A DNA stretch of 44,368 nt from Thiorhodococcus minor. GTDB taxonomy: Bacteria; Pseudomonadota; Gammaproteobacteria; Chromatiales; Chromatiaceae. The first letter of the stretch is position 1, and each line of letters begins with the position of its first letter. The DNA is taken from the NCBI RefSeq assembly GCF_010820565.1, contig NZ_JAAIJQ010000045.1, positions 1 to 44,368 on the forward strand. Reading direction: 5' to 3'. Made by a program: the position numbers and the translations under genes. Shown here one piece after another: positions 24,112-33,985 of this stretch. Below the pieces are notes generated by a model. That model was not told the origin of the DNA. It did no database searches and saw nothing but the letters and a program-made list of their open reading frames with translations.

Positions 24112-25047
24112 CTATTTCAATGTCTTGATCTGGACTCGCGTCGCGAAGTCGTCGATGACCGACATGGGCGGCAGGTGCGGCCCCACCTCGCCGAGCGCGC
24201 CGAGCGAGAAGGCGGTCGCCAGCCGGGCGCGGTCGGCCAGGTCCAGGCCGCGCGCGGTGCCGGTGAGGATGCCGGCGACCATGGCGTCCCCCGCGCCCAC
24301 GGTGCTCTTGACCTGGATCGTCGGCGGGATGGCGTGCACCGCCGCGTCCCCCTCGACGAAGACAGCGCCATCCGGTCCCATCGACACGGCCACCAGCCGG
24401 ATACCCGAGTCGATCAGCGACATCGCCGCGTCCAGCACCTCGGCTGGCCCCGTCAGCGGCCGCCCGACGAGCTCGGCCAGCTCGTCGATGTTGGGCTTGA
24501 TGATGTCCGGCCCGTGCGTGACGGCCTCGGCGAAGGGTGCGCCGCTGGCGTCCAGCAGCACCTGCTTGCCGCGTGCCTGGAGCTGATCGATGAGCTCGGC
24601 ATAGATGGTGTCCGGAATCCCGGCTGGGACGCTGCCGGAGAGCACCAGCCAGTCGATCTTGGCGAGGAGCTGGTCAAGGGTCTTGGTGAGGCGGACCAGG
24701 TCGGCGGCCGCCGGCGAGAGGCCCGGGAAGTTGATGTCCGTGACCTGGTCGAGCACCGGATCGGCGATCTTGACATTGACCCGGGTGCGGCCGGCGAGAC
24801 GGACACAGCGGTCGTCGATCCCCTTGCGCGAGAACAGCTCGAGAAAGGGCTCGATGTTGCCGCTGCCGAAGAGCCCGGTCGCGGCGACCTGGATGCCGGC
24901 GTCGGCCAGGAAGGAGGCGACATTGACCCCCTTGCCGCCGGCGTCCGATTGCTCCCACTCGACCCGGTTGACGCGCCCGGCGGTGAAGCTCGGGATGCGT
25001 GCCGTCTGGTCGATGGCGGGGTTGAGGCTGAGTGTGGCGATTCGCAT
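24112..25047 (-). CDS. fruK: 1-phosphofructokinase
   Basis: A 311-aa PfkB-family sugar kinase that phosphorylates fructose 1-phosphate to fructose 1,6-bisphosphate with ATP in the cytoplasm. It shows the N-terminal LNPAIDQTARI start, the glycine-rich SDAGGKGVNVASFLAD substrate loop (about residues 34-49), LLDASGAPF, and the C-terminal VKSTVGAGDAMVAGIL with the catalytic aspartate in GAGD. It follows fruB by 12 bases, and its ribosome-binding site GAGGAGGG overlaps the fruB stop, indicating coupled translation. Length and motifs match FruK rather than tagatose-6-phosphate kinase; the PTS context settles it. Confidence 0.95.
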   Translation of the reverse strand: MRIATLSLNPAIDQTARIPSFTAGRVNRVEWEQSDAGGKGVNVASFLADAGIQVAATGLFGSGNIEPFLELFSRKGIDDRCVRLAGRTRVNVKIADPVLDQVTDINFPGLSPAAADLVRLTKTLDQLLAKIDWLVLSGSVPAGIPDTIYAELIDQLQARGKQVLLDASGAPFAEAVTHGPDIIKPNIDELAELVGRPLTGPAEVLDAAMSLIDSGIRLVAVSMGPDGAVFVEGDAAVHAIPPTIQVKSTVGAGDAMVAGILTGTARGLDLADRARLATAFSLGALGEVGPHLPPMSVIDDFATRVQIKTLK

Positions 25048-25059
25048 GATCGGCCCTCC

Positions 25060-27522
25060 TCAGCGCAGCCGCCGCACGGCCGCGGCGGTCGAGCAGGCCA
25101 GCGCCCGCTGGGCGAGGTCCTTGGCCTGCGCCATGGAGAGCCCACGGATCTGCGCCTTGACCGCCGCGATGCTCGGGATGCTCACGGACAGCTCCTTGAC
25201 CCCAAGTCCGGTCAGGAGGACGACCCCGCGCGGGTCGCCGGCGATGCCGCCGCAGACCCCGACCCACTTGCCGGCCTTGTCCGCGGCCTTCACCGTCTGG
25301 TCGATCATCCGCAGCACGGCCGGGTGCAGGCCGTCCGCCTGCCGCGAGAGCATGGGGTGCATGCGGTCGACGGCCAGGCAGTACTGCGTCAGGTCGTTCG
25401 AGCCGACCGAGAAGAAGTCCGCCTCGGCCGCCAGCTCGTCCGCCATCATCACGGCGGAGGGCACCTCGATCATGATGCCGATCTCGACCGGGTCGGCGCC
25501 GACCTCCAGGCGCACCTCCTCGGTCAGCGCCTTGGCGCGCTTGAGCTCCTCCAGGGTCGAGATCATTGGGAACATGATGCGAACCGGACCCTTCTTGGAG
25601 GCGCGGAAGATGGCGCGCAGCTGGGTGCGGAACAGCTCGGGCCGATTCAGGCACAGCCGGATGCCGCGCTCGCCGAGGAAGGGGTTCTCCTCGACCGGCA
25701 TCGACAGATAGGGCACCGACTTGTCGCCGCCGATGTCCAGGGTGCGGATGATGATGGGCAGGCCGTTCAGGGCCTCGACCATCTGGGTGTAGGACGCGGT
25801 CTGCTCGTCTTCGGTCGGGGCCTCATCACGGCCGAGGAAGAGGAATTCGGTCCGCAGCAGGCCCACGCCCTCGCCGCCGGCCTCAATCGCCTTGGCCGCT
25901 TCCTCCGGTGAGGCGATGTTGGCGACGACCTCGACGCGTGCCCCATCGGTCATGATGGCCGGCTGATAGCAGGCGCGGCGCTCCGCCTCGCGCTGGGTCG
26001 CCAGGTCCGCCTGGACGCGCTCGGCGGTGGCCCGGTCGGCGTCCGTGGGCGTCAGCACCAGGGTGCCGCTGTTGCCGTCGAGCACGATCGCGGTGCCGTC
26101 GGCGATGTCCAGCACCGAATCTCCCGCGCCGACGACGGCGGGGATCCCAAGCGAGCGCGCGATGATGGCCGTGTGTGAGGTCGGGCCGCCCGAGGCCGTG
26201 CAGATACCCAGCGCCAGCGCCGGGTCCAGCTTCGCGGTGTCCGACGGACTCAGATCGTCCGCGACCAGGATCACCGGCGTGTCCGGTAGCTTGGCCTCAT
26301 CCTCGATGCGCTCGGCCAGCAGGCGGAGCACGCGCCGTCCGACGTCGCGCAGATCGACCGCGCGGGCGGCGAGCAGGGCGTCCTTCTGCGCGGCCAGCGC
26401 CTTGGCCTGCTGCCCGAAGCTCTGCTCCCAGGCATAGCCGGCGCTGCGGGCGTCGTCGCGAATCCGCTCCTTCGCGCCCTCGATCAGACCCTGGTCCCCC
26501 AGAAACTCCGCATGCGCTCGGAAGATGGCGGCCTTGCCGGCGCCGGAGCGCGACTTGACCTCTTCGTACAGCTCGGCCAGCTCCCGCTTGGCGGCCTCAA
26601 TGGCGCGATCGAGCCGTGTTAGCTCGGCGTCCGGATCACGCGCCGTCGCCGCCACCACGATCTTGCCGCGCTGGTATTGCCAGACTGGACCCAGCGCCAG
26701 GCCGGGCGAGGCGGCGACGCCCTCGATGCTTCGGCCTTCCCAGTCGATTCGCGGCAGATCCGAGGTCGTCGCGGCGGCTTCCTCTTCCTCCTCCAGACCG
26801 GCCTCGATGGCCTCGCGCAGCGCCGCCAAGGCGGCGTCCGCATCCGGACCTTCCGCCATGACGCGGATGGTGGCACCGGATTCGATGCCGAGATTCAAGA
26901 GTGCGATGAGGCTCTTGGCGTCTCCGGCACGGTCGCCGTGACGCACCCGGATGGTGGCATTGAAGCCCTTGGCGATGTCGACCAGCGCCGTTGCGGGCCG
27001 CGCGTGCAGACCCTGCGGGCTGTCGATGGCGATGTCGAACTGATTGGGAAGGTCGTCGGGCAGAGGCTCGGGCGCCGGGCGGTCACCGGAAGTGCCTTCG
27101 CCGGAGAGCCGCTGCTGGATGTCCGTCGGCCGCTTGGTGTGCGCCAACCGCTCCGCCTCGGCGGGATCGCCGAGCACGTCGGTCAGGTTGGTCAGGATCT
27201 GCAGGTGCTCGTCCGATTTGGCCGCGATGCCAACCACGAGGTGCACGCGGTCGCCGGGATTCCAGTCGACGCCGTCCGGCACCTGAAGCACCGCCACGCC
27301 GGTTTGCTTGATCAGGCCGCGATCCTTGGGTACCCCATGCGGGATGGCGATCCCGTTGCCGAGATAGGTATTGGCGACCTTTTCCCTGGCGAGCAGGCTA
27401 TCCACATAGCCGGGCTCGATATAGCCGGCATCGATCAGGATCTGACCGACCTGGCGGATGGCGTCCGTCTTACTGGCGGCCGTCGCCCCGAGGCGAACCG
27501 CCGATGGGTCCAATGCGAGCAT
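25060..27522 (-). CDS. fruB: Fructose PTS multiphosphoryl transfer protein, IIA-HPr-EI fusion
   Basis: An 820-aa cytoplasmic protein that relays phosphate from PEP to FruA. Domains in order: IIA-Fru (residues about 1-145, H62 in GIAIPHGVPKD), HPr (about 160-245, H173 in GLHARPATAL), and enzyme I (about 262-815, H450 in ASGGPTSHTAIIARS, with LLRTEFLFLGRDEAP and GSNDLTQYCLAVDR in the PEP-binding barrel). The complete chain means fructose uptake needs no separate EI or HPr. A GAGGAGG site lies before the ATG. It is the first fru gene after oprB on the same strand. Its enzyme I is distinct from the PtsP-like fragment at the window start. Confidence 0.96.
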   Translation of the reverse strand: MLALDPSAVRLGATAASKTDAIRQVGQILIDAGYIEPGYVDSLLAREKVANTYLGNGIAIPHGVPKDRGLIKQTGVAVLQVPDGVDWNPGDRVHLVVGIAAKSDEHLQILTNLTDVLGDPAEAERLAHTKRPTDIQQRLSGEGTSGDRPAPEPLPDDLPNQFDIAIDSPQGLHARPATALVDIAKGFNATIRVRHGDRAGDAKSLIALLNLGIESGATIRVMAEGPDADAALAALREAIEAGLEEEEEAAATTSDLPRIDWEGRSIEGVAASPGLALGPVWQYQRGKIVVAATARDPDAELTRLDRAIEAAKRELAELYEEVKSRSGAGKAAIFRAHAEFLGDQGLIEGAKERIRDDARSAGYAWEQSFGQQAKALAAQKDALLAARAVDLRDVGRRVLRLLAERIEDEAKLPDTPVILVADDLSPSDTAKLDPALALGICTASGGPTSHTAIIARSLGIPAVVGAGDSVLDIADGTAIVLDGNSGTLVLTPTDADRATAERVQADLATQREAERRACYQPAIMTDGARVEVVANIASPEEAAKAIEAGGEGVGLLRTEFLFLGRDEAPTEDEQTASYTQMVEALNGLPIIIRTLDIGGDKSVPYLSMPVEENPFLGERGIRLCLNRPELFRTQLRAIFRASKKGPVRIMFPMISTLEELKRAKALTEEVRLEVGADPVEIGIMIEVPSAVMMADELAAEADFFSVGSNDLTQYCLAVDRMHPMLSRQADGLHPAVLRMIDQTVKAADKAGKWVGVCGGIAGDPRGVVLLTGLGVKELSVSIPSIAAVKAQIRGLSMAQAKDLAQRALACSTAAAVRRLR

Positions 27523-27544
27523 GTTGAGCCTCCTCTTTCGTTCT

Positions 27545-27582
27545 AGTTGTCAGGTGTCAGTTGTCAGGTGTCAGGTGGCAGT
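27545..27582. repeat. Short tandem repeat, AGTTGTCAGGTGTC units
   Basis: Two perfect 14-base units (27545-27558 and 27559-27572) are followed by a partial third, AGGTGGCAGT. It lies just upstream of the fruB ribosome-binding site, in the 203-base oprB-fruB spacer. The rest of the spacer has CTGGC-rich near-repeats (about 27670-27725). No promoter is evident. Confidence 0.6.
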
Positions 27583-27725
27583 CCCTGTAGGATGGGCAAA
27601 GCGCGCACTCCGGCGTTCGACCGAGCCTCATGGGTTCGACGCGCGTGCCCATCGCTCCAAGGTCGGTGCAGGCTGTCAGCTTCTGGCTGCCAGCAGAGCC
27701 ACTCTGGCTGGCGGCTGCTGGCTTC

Positions 27726-28964
27726 TCACAACGACACGCCGAACTGCATGCCGATCACGGTCGCATCCGGGATATCGCCGGTGCCGCCGGGCTGGACGAC
27801 GTATTGGATGTCCGGCTGGATGTAGGCGAACTTGTTGAGCTGGATGCGGTAGCCAAGCTCGAACATCCATTCGTAATCGGGCCGGCCGTTGCCGAGCGCC
27901 TCTTGCTCGTCGGCATAGTCGTCGCTCAGCTGGCCGTAGGTGGTGCCGAAGATGAGACGGTCTTTGCCGCGACCTTCGAAGGGGCCGACGTACTGGGCGC
28001 CGAAGCTGGTCTGGAAGGGCACCAGTGCGGGCTCTTGCTGGTTGGTGTAGGCGAGGGTTCCGAAGAGGTAGAGACCCTCGTCCGAGCCCTCGCGCTCCTG
28101 CGTCACCTGCTGGTCGAGCTGGGCGTAGTAGCGGATGAAGCTGTCGGTGGTGTCATCCGAGTTGAAGTTGGGCATCTCGAAGGAGACGTTGTTCAGGCCG
28201 ACGCCGAAGTGGCCCGGCTTGGTGCCCATCCGCCAGTCCCATTCCAACTGGACCATGAGCGAGAGGCCGTCGCTGTCGCGGAAGGTGAAATCCGTCCCGT
28301 GCAGGTCCGGGTCCCACATCCGCTCGGTGAGCTGGTAGGCGCCGATCTTGACGCGGAAGTCGTCGCTCGGCGCGTATTTGTAGCGCGCGCCCCAGACGCC
28401 GAAGGGATAGGAGGTCATGACGCCGTCGAAGAGCACGGCGCGGATCTGGCCATCGATGCTGTTGGAGAGGTAGTAGCCGTAGAAGGGCGATCCGGCGAAG
28501 TCGTCGGTCGCGGTGATGCGGCCGAGCTTGAAGGCGTGGTGCCCGTCGCTCCAGGTCTTCTCCAGGCTGACGTTGTAGAGGAACCAGGTCTGACCCCCGA
28601 CCAGCTGCATGACGCTGTAGATACCGCCCACCTCCGGGTCGATGCTCTCGCCGTGGCGGTCGATGCCGCTCAGGCTGAAGGTCCAGCCGTCCGCGCCGAA
28701 GAGCTTTTCCAGGTCCAGGGTGACGCCGGCATAGAGGTCGCCCGCGTAGGCGTTCGCGTCCTCGTTGCCGCCGCTGACATTGGCCGCGACGATGGCGTTG
28801 TAATAGGCGAAGACATCGATACCGTCGGCCTTGAGCTGGCTGCGTTCGCCACCCCAGTCGCCGGTCAGATAGTCGCCGGAGAGCCAATCGCTCGCGGCCG
28901 TGGTCGTTGAGAGGGGGAGTGCTGCGGCCGCGAGGGCGGCGAGTCCGATCCTGGTGGGGTTCAT
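27726..28964 (-). CDS. oprB: Carbohydrate-selective outer-membrane porin, OprB family
   Basis: A 412-aa beta-barrel porin. A signal peptide (about residues 1-24, ALAAAALPLSTTTAAS) is followed by the OprB opening WLSGDYLTGDWGGERSQLKA, GIDVFAYYNAIVAANVSGG, and many alternating amphipathic strands with aromatic girdles. It ends QFGVSL, so the final residue is Leu instead of the usual aromatic. OprB proteins admit sugars through the outer membrane, and its position directly upstream of fruB-fruK-fruA points to fructose or a related sugar as substrate. It is divergent from a solute-binding protein gene across a 195-bp spacer. Confidence in family is high; substrate is inferred from context. Confidence 0.92.
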   Translation of the reverse strand: MNPTRIGLAALAAAALPLSTTTAASDWLSGDYLTGDWGGERSQLKADGIDVFAYYNAIVAANVSGGNEDANAYAGDLYAGVTLDLEKLFGADGWTFSLSGIDRHGESIDPEVGGIYSVMQLVGGQTWFLYNVSLEKTWSDGHHAFKLGRITATDDFAGSPFYGYYLSNSIDGQIRAVLFDGVMTSYPFGVWGARYKYAPSDDFRVKIGAYQLTERMWDPDLHGTDFTFRDSDGLSLMVQLEWDWRMGTKPGHFGVGLNNVSFEMPNFNSDDTTDSFIRYYAQLDQQVTQEREGSDEGLYLFGTLAYTNQQEPALVPFQTSFGAQYVGPFEGRGKDRLIFGTTYGQLSDDYADEQEALGNGRPDYEWMFELGYRIQLNKFAYIQPDIQYVVQPGGTGDIPDATVIGMQFGVSL

Positions 28965-29043
28965 CTTGGTCCTCGGTCCTTATCGTTGTCGGCAAGGAGG
29001 TCCCGCGGCGGCGACGCTTGCCTGCAGTGGCGCAGTCTCCTCA

Positions 29044-29086
29044 AGCCTAGTCGCCATGGACGGGCATGTTCTTGTTTCGCTAGGCT
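29044..29086. promoter_or_regulatory. Inverted repeat in the oprB/binding-protein divergent promoter region
   Basis: AGCCTAG (29044-29050) and CTAGGCT (29080-29086) are perfect inverted repeats 29 bases apart, in the only spacer between oprB and the divergent solute-binding protein gene. It could be an operator for the nearby OmpR-type regulator or for an unlinked fructose repressor. No Cra-like palindrome was seen. The evidence is positional only. Confidence 0.3.
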
Positions 29087-29159
29087 GGGCGCTGTCTTCC
29101 TGAGAAGTCAGCGCCGCTCTGGCTTGGTGGCTATCAGAAACCCGCCAGATGAATGGACG

Positions 29160-30623
29160 ATGAACAGACTCACGACTCTGTTCGTAACAATTGTCATATT
29201 GGCTACAGGTGCGGCACCTGCGACCGCGCAGAAGCCCCTGAAGGTGCTGACCCGCGATACTGCCGCCATCGCGGGTCCGGCCGCGCGTCACGCCCGCAGC
29301 TTCGCCGCCAAGACCGGCATCCCTGTCGAGGTCGCTCGCACGCCCTTCGCTGAGCTCTACGAGCGCATCATGCTGGGCTTCGTCACCGCCCAGATGGCCG
29401 ATGATGTCCTCCTGATCCCATCGGCCTGGCTGCCGGATTTCGCGCCCTACCTCGCGCCCGTTCCTGAGCCTATCCTCGAGGGTCGCGTCGTCCAGGATAT
29501 CGATCCGGTCTACCGCGATGCGCTCATGCGCTGGCGGGGGCAGCCCATGGCACTGACCATCGACGGCGACCTGCACCTGGGCGCCTATCGGCGCGATCTG
29601 TTCGAGGATCCGGACATCCGGGCCGCTTTCGCCGCCGCCCGGGGTCGGGCGCTCGAGCTGCCCAAGACCTGGGCCGAGTACCAAGAGATCGCGGCCTTCT
29701 TCGCCGGACGCGAGATCGCCGGGGAAAGGCGCCTGGCGGGCACGCTGGAGGCCTACGCACGCGGCGGTCAGCGCATCTGGTACCTCTTCAGCCATGCCGC
29801 GGCCTACACCAATCACCCGGCGCACCCAGGCGCCATGTTCTTCGATCCGGACAGCATGAGGCCGGCCATCGACAATCCGGGCTGGGTCAGGGCGTTGAGG
29901 GAGTTTCTGGCGCTGCGCAAGGCGGGACCTGGGGACGTGGAGACGCTGGACAGCGCGACGGTGCGCAAGCGCTTCGCGGCTGGCGACGCCGCGATGGACA
30001 TCGACTGGGCCGACACGGGCGTCCTCGCCGGGGCCCTGCGCGGCGTTTCAGGTGCCGTATCGCCGGTCGCCGGGCATGTCGGCTTCTTCCGGCTCCCGGG
30101 CAGCGATGAGGTGTGGAATCCGGCGACGCTGCGCTGGGACAAGCTCCCCGCCCCCCGCTCGGTCACCTTCCTCGCCTTCGGCGGCTGGATCGGCGTTGTG
30201 CCCGCGTCGAGTCGGAGAATCGATCAGGCCTGGGACTATCTCGCCTGGCTCGCGAGCCCGGAGCACAGCGCCGAGGACGTCCTGGACGGCACCTCTGGCA
30301 TCAACCCCTACCGCAGCTCGCACTTGGAAGACGCAGAGCCGTGGCGGCGGCTGTTGGGCGAGCGGCAGGCCGACGACTATCTGCGGGTGCTGCGGGAGAG
30401 CCTGGGCGCGAAAACAGTGGCGCGAGACCTGCGCCTCCCCGGCTACCGCGCCTACATCGCCGCGCTGGAGGACCAGCTCGACCGCGTGATGGCCGGCGAG
30501 CAAACGGCAGAGGCCGGCCTCAAGGCCGCGGCCGAGGACTGGGAGGCGCTCACCGACCGGCTCGGCCGCGAGACGCAGCGCCGGCACTATCGGCTGGCGA
30601 TGGGATTGCCGGTGGTCGAATAG
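29160..30623 (+). CDS. Extracellular solute-binding protein, family 1 (orphan, likely sensory)
   Basis: A 487-aa periplasmic binding protein. A signal peptide (MNRLTTLFVTIVILATGAAPATAQ) is followed by a long family 1 (sugar-type) binding fold, with PKTWAEYQEIAAFFAGREIA and DQAWDYLAWLASPEHSA typical of sugar-binding members. No ABC permease or ATPase gene is nearby. Instead the next gene in the same direction is a TorS-like histidine kinase, and the gene behind is the OprB porin. I infer that it presents a sugar to the kinase, as TorT does for TorS, and not to a transporter. The start at 29160 has no strong ribosome-binding site; an upstream open frame without a signal peptide was rejected. 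Confidence 0.82.
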   Translation: MNRLTTLFVTIVILATGAAPATAQKPLKVLTRDTAAIAGPAARHARSFAAKTGIPVEVARTPFAELYERIMLGFVTAQMADDVLLIPSAWLPDFAPYLAPVPEPILEGRVVQDIDPVYRDALMRWRGQPMALTIDGDLHLGAYRRDLFEDPDIRAAFAAARGRALELPKTWAEYQEIAAFFAGREIAGERRLAGTLEAYARGGQRIWYLFSHAAAYTNHPAHPGAMFFDPDSMRPAIDNPGWVRALREFLALRKAGPGDVETLDSATVRKRFAAGDAAMDIDWADTGVLAGALRGVSGAVSPVAGHVGFFRLPGSDEVWNPATLRWDKLPAPRSVTFLAFGGWIGVVPASSRRIDQAWDYLAWLASPEHSAEDVLDGTSGINPYRSSHLEDAEPWRRLLGERQADDYLRVLRESLGAKTVARDLRLPGYRAYIAALEDQLDRVMAGEQTAEAGLKAAAEDWEALTDRLGRETQRRHYRLAMGLPVVE

Positions 30624-30637
30624 AGAGGACAAGGGCT

Positions 30638-30743
30638 GAGACTGTGAAGGAATTCTGCGCAAGGTGGGCCGATGCGCGAGGCCCAAGATGGCGCCTGGGC
30701 TAAGGCGTTGGTTGTTGGGCCTCCGACGCCGGCCTAACCTACG
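30638..30743 (-). repeat. REPIN-like element A, copy 3 (reverse, one end missing)
   Basis: It starts GAGACTGTGAAGGAATTCTG, the reverse complement of the right end of copies 1 and 2, and contains the paired GGGCCGATGCG/CGAGGCCC and TGTTGGGCCTCC palindromes, ending CCTAACCTACGG. The other GAGACTGTGA end is absent. It begins only 15 bases after the binding-protein stop codon. Confidence 0.75.
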
Positions 30744-30791
30744 GCAGGAGACCATCTCCGGTCTTGATCGTCAGTTGGACCAGTTGGACCT

Positions 30792-31056
30792 GTAGGGTGG
30801 ACGAGCGAGAGCGAAGTCCACCGAATCCCGGGCCAGCGTTGGTGGACTGTGCTGCGAGACTGTGAGAGTCATCCAAGCGCACCGCGAAGATCGCAGATTG
30901 GTGTAGGTTGGGCCGACGCAGGAGGCCCAACAATCAAAGCGTTGGGCTAGCCGCCATGTTGGGCTTCGTACATCAGCCCAACCTACGCAGAATTTCTTCA
31001 CAGTCTCTGTGCTTGTCCACCCGGGATACCGGGCCAATCGATGATCGACGCCCCAT
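30792..31056 (+). repeat. Palindromic repeat family B, split by REPIN copy 2
   Basis: The left half 30792-30855 starts GTAGGGTGGACGAGCGAGAG. The right half 31008-31056 reads TGTGCTTGTCCACCC and ends with the ATCGATGATCGACGCC tail seen at 41809-41824. The family A element occupies the middle, exactly where the uninterrupted repeat at 41719-41825 runs from GCTGC to ACTTGTCC. Confidence 0.75.
30856..31007 (+). repeat. REPIN-like element A, copy 2 (full length)
   Basis: A 152-bp element with perfect 10-bp inverted ends (GAGACTGTGA and TCACAGTCTC). Inside are two opposed REP palindromes, GTAGGTTGGGCC..GGCCCAAC and GTTGGGC..GCCCAACCTAC. The second half matches the DNA directly downstream of the transposase gene at 33986. 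It is the best-preserved member in the window. Confidence 0.88.
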
Positions 31057-31196
31057 CTCCGTGATGCGCTCGGATGACCTGCACAGTCTCGCTGTGCAGC
31101 TCACCCTCGCCGGCGTGGGCTGCGGTCGACCTCGCTTGCTCTCGTCCGCTCTGGGAAGGATTGCGGTTGAAGATTCTGGCGTATTGAGGCAATAGC

Positions 31197-33905
31197 GTGT
31201 CTCTGACTCGTTTCCGAATAGCAGGCGCGGGGCGCGGGAGCATCAAATCCCGCCTGCTCCTCATCCTCGGCCTCGCTGTCCTGGCCATCGCCGTTGCGAG
31301 CGCAGTCGCACTGATCGCACTTGTCCAAATCCGCGGCCAGGTCGCCGCCGTGGCGGAGCGTGAGCTGCCGGCATCCGAGGCCGCGCAACTGCTTGCTCGC
31401 ATCGGCGAGCGTCTGCAGGATCGCACCCCAGCGCTCATGGTGCTCGAGGATGCCGACGCGCGGCGGCGGCAAATGGACCTGATCGAGCGCGATCTCCAAT
31501 CGCTCGCCAGCGAGGCCGAGCGGCTGAGCGCGCTGCACCCGGCCGAGCGGCCAGATGGGGGCGACTTCGCCCGGCTGACCCAGTCCCTGGCCGACAATCT
31601 GCACCAGATCGCCGCGCTGATCGAGCGGCAGTCCGAGCTGAGTCGCGCGGCCGTCGGGCAACGTGATCGGCTCATCGCGCTGCGCGAGCAGGCCCAGCAG
31701 ATTCTCGGGCCTTCCATCCTCGCCGTGACCGCGGTCATCGACCGCGACACCAGGGTGGGCGATGCCGTCTTTCGGCGGGCCGCCATGGCGCAGGGTGCAT
31801 TGCTCGACGCCGAGCGGCTCTTCGGCGCGGCCTTCGGTGAGCTGCTGATCGCCACGGAGGCGGCGAGCCCAGACCAGATCCGGCAATCCAAGCAGGCCTT
31901 CGCGCGGATTCATGCGCACCTGCTCGCCCTATCACCACGCATTCCGCAAGGGCTGCGAGCGGATCTCGGTGCGGCCACCGCGCAGCTCGCCGAGCAGCTC
32001 GACGCCGACGGCGTCTTCGCCCTGCGTGCCGGCGAGCTGAGGGCCATCGGCGAGGCCGAGGACCTGGAGCGCTCGAATCGGCGCATCGCCAGCCGGCTGA
32101 AATCCGAAGTCGACGCACGCGTTCAGAGCGCCAACGCGAACATCGCCCGCGCCGCGACCGCCATGGGCGATCTCGTCCTCGAGAGCACCATCCTCTTCGT
32201 TGCCGTCACGGTGGCAGCTGTGCTCATCGCGACTTGGCTCTCTTACCTTCTGGTGGTGCGCGACATCAGCTTGAATCTCAGAGGCGTCACGGACGCCATG
32301 CAGCGTCTGGCGGATGGTGAGCGTCGGGCGCGGGTACCGGCGATGGACAGGCGCGACGAGATCGGCGACCTGGCCCGCGTCTTCAACGTCTTTAAGGATC
32401 AGGCCTTCCGCGTGGAGACCTTGGGACGCCAGCTCACCGAGAAGTCCAATCTGCTGCTGGCGACCTTCGACAATATGAACGACGGCTTCACCGTCTTCGA
32501 CGCCGTAGACCGCCTCATCGCCTGGAATCCGCGCTTCGCCGCGCTCTATGGGCTGCGGGATGGCGATCTGGCCTATGGCGCGCCGCTCGCCGAGATCCAT
32601 CGACGCCTCGCCGAGCTGGGCGCGCTGGCCTTCACGGCACTGGGCGAAGAGATCCCGCTGGTCGCTCTGGGTAGCGGGCGCCGAGTCCAGATCCGCGAAT
32701 ACGAGGTGCGCTGCCCCGACGGCCGTCTGGTCGAGCTGCGCAGCAACCCCGTGCCGAGCGGTGGCTTCGTCACCATCCATATCGAGGTGACGGAGCGACG
32801 CGCCATGGAGCGGCAGCTACGCCAGGCCCAGAAGATGGAGGCTGTGGGCCAGCTCACCGGAGGTATCGCGCACGATTTCAACAATATCCTCGCCGCCATC
32901 CAGGGCAACCTGACCTTCCTCGAAGCGGGCCTCCTGGACCAGCCGGAGCTCCATGAGCGCTGGAGAAAGGCCATGGGGGCCACGGACCGCGCCGCCCGGC
33001 AGGTCGAGCGCCTGCTCGCCTTCTCTCGACGCCAGCGTTTGGAGCCTGAGCTGGTCGACATCAACGACCTGGTGACCGGCATGCTGGATCTGCTCGAGTA
33101 CAGCCTGGGCGCAGGTGTCGAGCTGGAGAGCGCCCTTGTGCCAGGGCTACCGCCGGTCCGCGTCGATCCGGGCCAGCTCGAGAACGCGCTCATGAACCTG
33201 GCAATCAACGCGCGCGACGCGATGGACGGCGAAGGCCGCATTCGCATCGAGACCACACCACTCGGCGAAGCCGAGATCGAGATCCGCGTCGAGGACAGCG
33301 GCTGCGGGATTCCGCAGGACCTGATCGACCGTGTCTTCGAGCCCTTCTTCACCACCAAGTCGAACGGCAAGGGCAGTGGGCTGGGACTGAGTATGGTCTA
33401 CGGATTCGTCCGTCAGTCCGGCGGGCGTGTCGCGATCGAGAGCGAGCCGGGGCAGGGCAGTCGGGTGCGGATTTGCCTGCCCGTGGCTCGAGCTGGGGCC
33501 TTGCCTGATGCCGCCGAGCGCACCTCGTCAGAACCCGGTCCCGACCATCCGAAGGGCCGGGGGGAGACCGTCCTCATCGTCGATGACGACCTGGATCTGC
33601 TCGAGGTCACCGCGGCTCAGATCAGCGCCCTTGGCTATCGCACGCTGGCAGCAGGCGACGGTGACCAGGCGCTGGAAATCCTGAAGCGCGAGCCTGCCGT
33701 CGACCTGCTCTATACGGACATGGGTCTACCCGCGCCTTGGAATGGCGTCACCCTGGCTGAGCAGGCAAAGGCGATGAAGCCAGGCTTGCCGGTCATCTAC
33801 ACCTCCGCCCAGTCGCACCATCTCCCTGGTCGACTGCTGCTGAGAAAGCCGGTCCCACCGGACGTGCTCGCGCGAGCCCTCCGCCAATCCCCTCCCGAAG
33901 CGTAG
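31197..33905 (+). CDS. TorS-like hybrid sensor histidine kinase/response regulator
   Basis: A 902-aa inner-membrane sensor. TM1 (about residues 18-45) and TM2 (about 330-355) enclose a long, mostly helical periplasmic region rich in heptads, resembling the TorS sensor bundle. HAMP (about 356-410), a PAS domain (about 420-530, [20 protein letters not shown]), HisKA with H559 in [10 protein letters not shown], HATPase ([24 protein letters not shown]) and a C-terminal receiver with D841 (LLYTDMGLP) follow. There is no HPt domain. The GTG start has GAGG about 7 bases upstream. The preceding orphan binding protein is a natural periplasmic partner. The stop codon lies inside a REP palindrome. Confidence 0.9.
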   Translation: MSLTRFRIAGAGRGSIKSRLLLILGLAVLAIAVASAVALIALVQIRGQVAAVAERELPASEAAQLLARIGERLQDRTPALMVLEDADARRRQMDLIERDLQSLASEAERLSALHPAERPDGGDFARLTQSLADNLHQIAALIERQSELSRAAVGQRDRLIALREQAQQILGPSILAVTAVIDRDTRVGDAVFRRAAMAQGALLDAERLFGAAFGELLIATEAASPDQIRQSKQAFARIHAHLLALSPRIPQGLRADLGAATAQLAEQLDADGVFALRAGELRAIGEAEDLERSNRRIASRLKSEVDARVQSANANIARAATAMGDLVLESTILFVAVTVAAVLIATWLSYLLVVRDISLNLRGVTDAMQRLADGERRARVPAMDRRDEIGDLARVFNVFKDQAFRVETLGRQLTEKSNLLLATFDNMNDGFTVFDAVDRLIAWNPRFAALYGLRDGDLAYGAPLAEIHRRLAELGALAFTALGEEIPLVALGSGRRVQIREYEVRCPDGRLVELRSNPVPSGGFVTIHIEVTERRAMERQLRQAQKMEAVGQLTGGIAHDFNNILAAIQGNLTFLEAGLLDQPELHERWRKAMGATDRAARQVERLLAFSRRQRLEPELVDINDLVTGMLDLLEYSLGAGVELESALVPGLPPVRVDPGQLENALMNLAINARDAMDGEGRIRIETTPLGEAEIEIRVEDSGCGIPQDLIDRVFEPFFTTKSNGKGSGLGLSMVYGFVRQSGGRVAIESEPGQGSRVRICLPVARAGALPDAAERTSSEPGPDHPKGRGETVLIVDDDLDLLEVTAAQISALGYRTLAAGDGDQALEILKREPAVDLLYTDMGLPAPWNGVTLAEQAKAMKPGLPVIYTSAQSHHLPGRLLLRKPVPPDVLARALRQSPPEA

Positions 33906-33985
33906 GTTGGGCCGACGCAGGAGGCCCAACGATCAACGCTAGGCCACCCCCATTGTTGGGTTGAGGCACGAATCCCAAGGTCCCT
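33902..33985. repeat. REP palindromes at the 3' side of the RAYT gene
   Basis: GTAGGTTGGGCCGACGC..GAGGCCCAAC (33902-33930) is followed by TTGGGTTGAGGCACGAATCCCAA (split over 33956-33978), matching the two palindromes of REPIN copy 2 in the same order. The first palindrome contains the histidine kinase stop codon (TAG 33903-33905), so the element has landed exactly at the gene's end. Confidence 0.85.

Larger units (their letters stand above)
30624..31196. other. Repeat-filled gap between binding protein and kinase
   Basis: No gene is supported. The gap is made mainly of a reverse family A element (30638-30743), a split family B repeat (30792-30855 and 31008-31056), and inside the split the full family A copy 2 (30856-31007). 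The last 140 bases before the kinase GTG are unique sequence with no recognised promoter. Confidence 0.65.

Noticed and set aside
24103-25911. A 602-codon plus-strand open frame opposite fruK and fruB
   Set aside because: Same situation: composition typical of an antisense frame, no recognisable domain, and both real genes are on the minus strand.
28986-29159. An upstream extension of the solute-binding protein frame, from 28986
   Set aside because: It would place about 58 non-homologous residues before a clear signal peptide (MNRLTTLFVTIVIL). The ATG at 29160 gives a proper secreted protein.
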